The position numbers and the translations under genes were made by a program. Below are positions 63,364 through 64,000 of a stretch of DNA of 64,000 nucleotides, in pieces (positions within the stretch are counted from its first letter, which is position 1; every line of letters begins with the position of its first letter). The DNA lies in NCBI RefSeq assembly GCF_021582875.1, contig NZ_CP091138.1, forward strand, positions 1,922,001 through 1,986,000, given 5' to 3'. The notes under the pieces are model-generated. The model ran no database searches. It had not been told where the DNA came from and worked only from the letters and a program-made list of their open reading frames with translations. The DNA is from Microbacterium sp. KUDC0406 (lineage in GTDB: Bacteria; Actinomycetota; Actinomycetes; Actinomycetales; Microbacteriaceae).

Positions 63364-64000
63364 TCAGTCCTCCAGGTCGACGGCGAGCACCATCACCGGC
63401 GCGAGCGCGTCCCGCTCCACCGCGATCGAGGGACCGGCGGAGTCCACGATCACTCCGGCCAGCTCAGAGTGGCTGCTCAGCACCTTCGCGAGCTGCTCGG
63501 GCTCGAACGGCATCGGCCGGTCGTCCCGGCCGAGGGCGACGACCTCGAGCGGGTGCGAGAACACCTGCAGGAACCGCTTGCCGTCGGCGGTGTGCGCCTC
63601 GGCGATGCCGACCGGTGCTCCCGTGCTGCCGTCGCTCACCGCGACCCACACCTTCTTCTTCGCGAGCACCTCGCCGATGCGCGCCGCGGTGTCGGACTGA
63701 CGGGGCGCGGAGACGAGGCCCTTGATCGTCATCTCGGAATCGCCCTGATCGAGGGCCTGCTGCAGCAGCTCGGTGGGGAAGACGACCCGATGGGGCGCGG
63801 ACGCGTTGTCGATGATGATGCCGGTGAAGCCGCCGTCGATGACCTGCTGGTAGATGAGACCGACGGGCTGTGCCATCGCCGACGTCGCGGCCGGGTCCTC
63901 CTCGGCATCGACTGCGGCACGCAGCGCCGCCCCCGAACTGAAGGCGAGCAGGAAAGACTTCTCGTCCTCGCGGATGACGGCGACCGACAGCGCCTGCCCG
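63364..64000 (-). CDS. SseB family protein (5' end outside window)
   Basis: At least 212 residues are open to the right edge, so the N-terminus is missing. The visible part has the SseB-like pattern (QALSVAVIREDEKSFLLAFS, VVFPTELLQQALDQG, GLVSAPRQSDTAARIGEVLA). A C-terminal enhanced-serine-sensitivity-type domain follows, with VWVAVSDGSTGAPVGIAEAH. In actinobacteria these are cytosolic proteins without a defined role. Assignment is from overall pattern only. Confidence 0.7.
   Translation of the reverse strand, partial: GQALSVAVIREDEKSFLLAFSSGAALRAAVDAEEDPAATSAMAQPVGLIYQQVIDGGFTGIIIDNASAPHRVVFPTELLQQALDQGDSEMTIKGLVSAPRQSDTAARIGEVLAKKKVWVAVSDGSTGAPVGIAEAHTADGKRFLQVFSHPLEVVALGRDDRPMPFEPEQLAKVLSSHSELAGVIVDSAGPSIAVERDALAPVMVLAVDLED

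Overview
The window is high-GC actinobacterial DNA and looks like Microbacteriaceae, most likely Microbacterium. The evidence is the strong GC bias, the SD-less genes with TANNNT hexamers, a monomeric isocitrate dehydrogenase, F420-type oxidoreductases, IdeR/DtxR-type iron boxes, and dispersed repeats that encode tails such as DPEPVEG. The genus is an inference. I saw no tRNA, rRNA, CRISPR array, phage genes or insertion sequence.

Layout. At 1-9.7 kb are three secreted proteins on the minus strand (a two-domain calcineurin-like phosphoesterase, a GH20 hexosaminidase with discoidin domains, and a large NPCBM/beta-helix protein) and an MFS transporter. At 9.8-14.7 kb are a DUF6882 protein, a membrane protein, a divergent DUF4188/TetR pair around a near-perfect operator, and the one-carbon genes glyA and folD, with a ZTP riboswitch ahead of glyA. 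At 14.9-17.6 kb is a cytosolic GH20-nagA operon. At 18.0-20.3 kb is an unusual protein that fuses an ECF sigma factor, an anti-sigma zinc finger, membrane segments and 31 DPGT-type tetrapeptide repeats. At 22.8-30.7 kb lies a second amino-sugar locus: nagB, a ROK kinase, a ROK repressor with its operator, a third GH20, an N-acyl-D-amino acid deacylase, a DSD1-like D-amino acid deaminase, and a divergent RidA. Together these genes read as a route for salvaging GlcNAc and D-amino acids, plausibly from peptidoglycan or chitin.

At 30.8-49.9 kb are mostly housekeeping and cell-envelope genes: a lipoprotein, an L,D-transpeptidase, icd, a heterodimeric ABC exporter behind a leader with a 23-codon ORF, ogt/alkA alkylation repair, purN/purH, a DUF6350 protein, a purine permease, and small oxidoreductase and methyltransferase genes. 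At 50-52 kb is sucCD. At 52-64 kb are a TetR regulator, an FAD oxidoreductase, an ATP-dependent DNA ligase and a LigD-type polymerase domain, an IrtA/IrtB siderophore importer behind an iron box, and a DUF2470-heme oxygenase behind a second iron box.

Quality note. At least 18 single-base indels break otherwise well-conserved genes, including folD. Most lie in G or C runs and about eleven are missing bases. The simplest explanation is sequencing or assembly error rather than gene decay. Coordinates given for these genes span the whole reconstructed gene.
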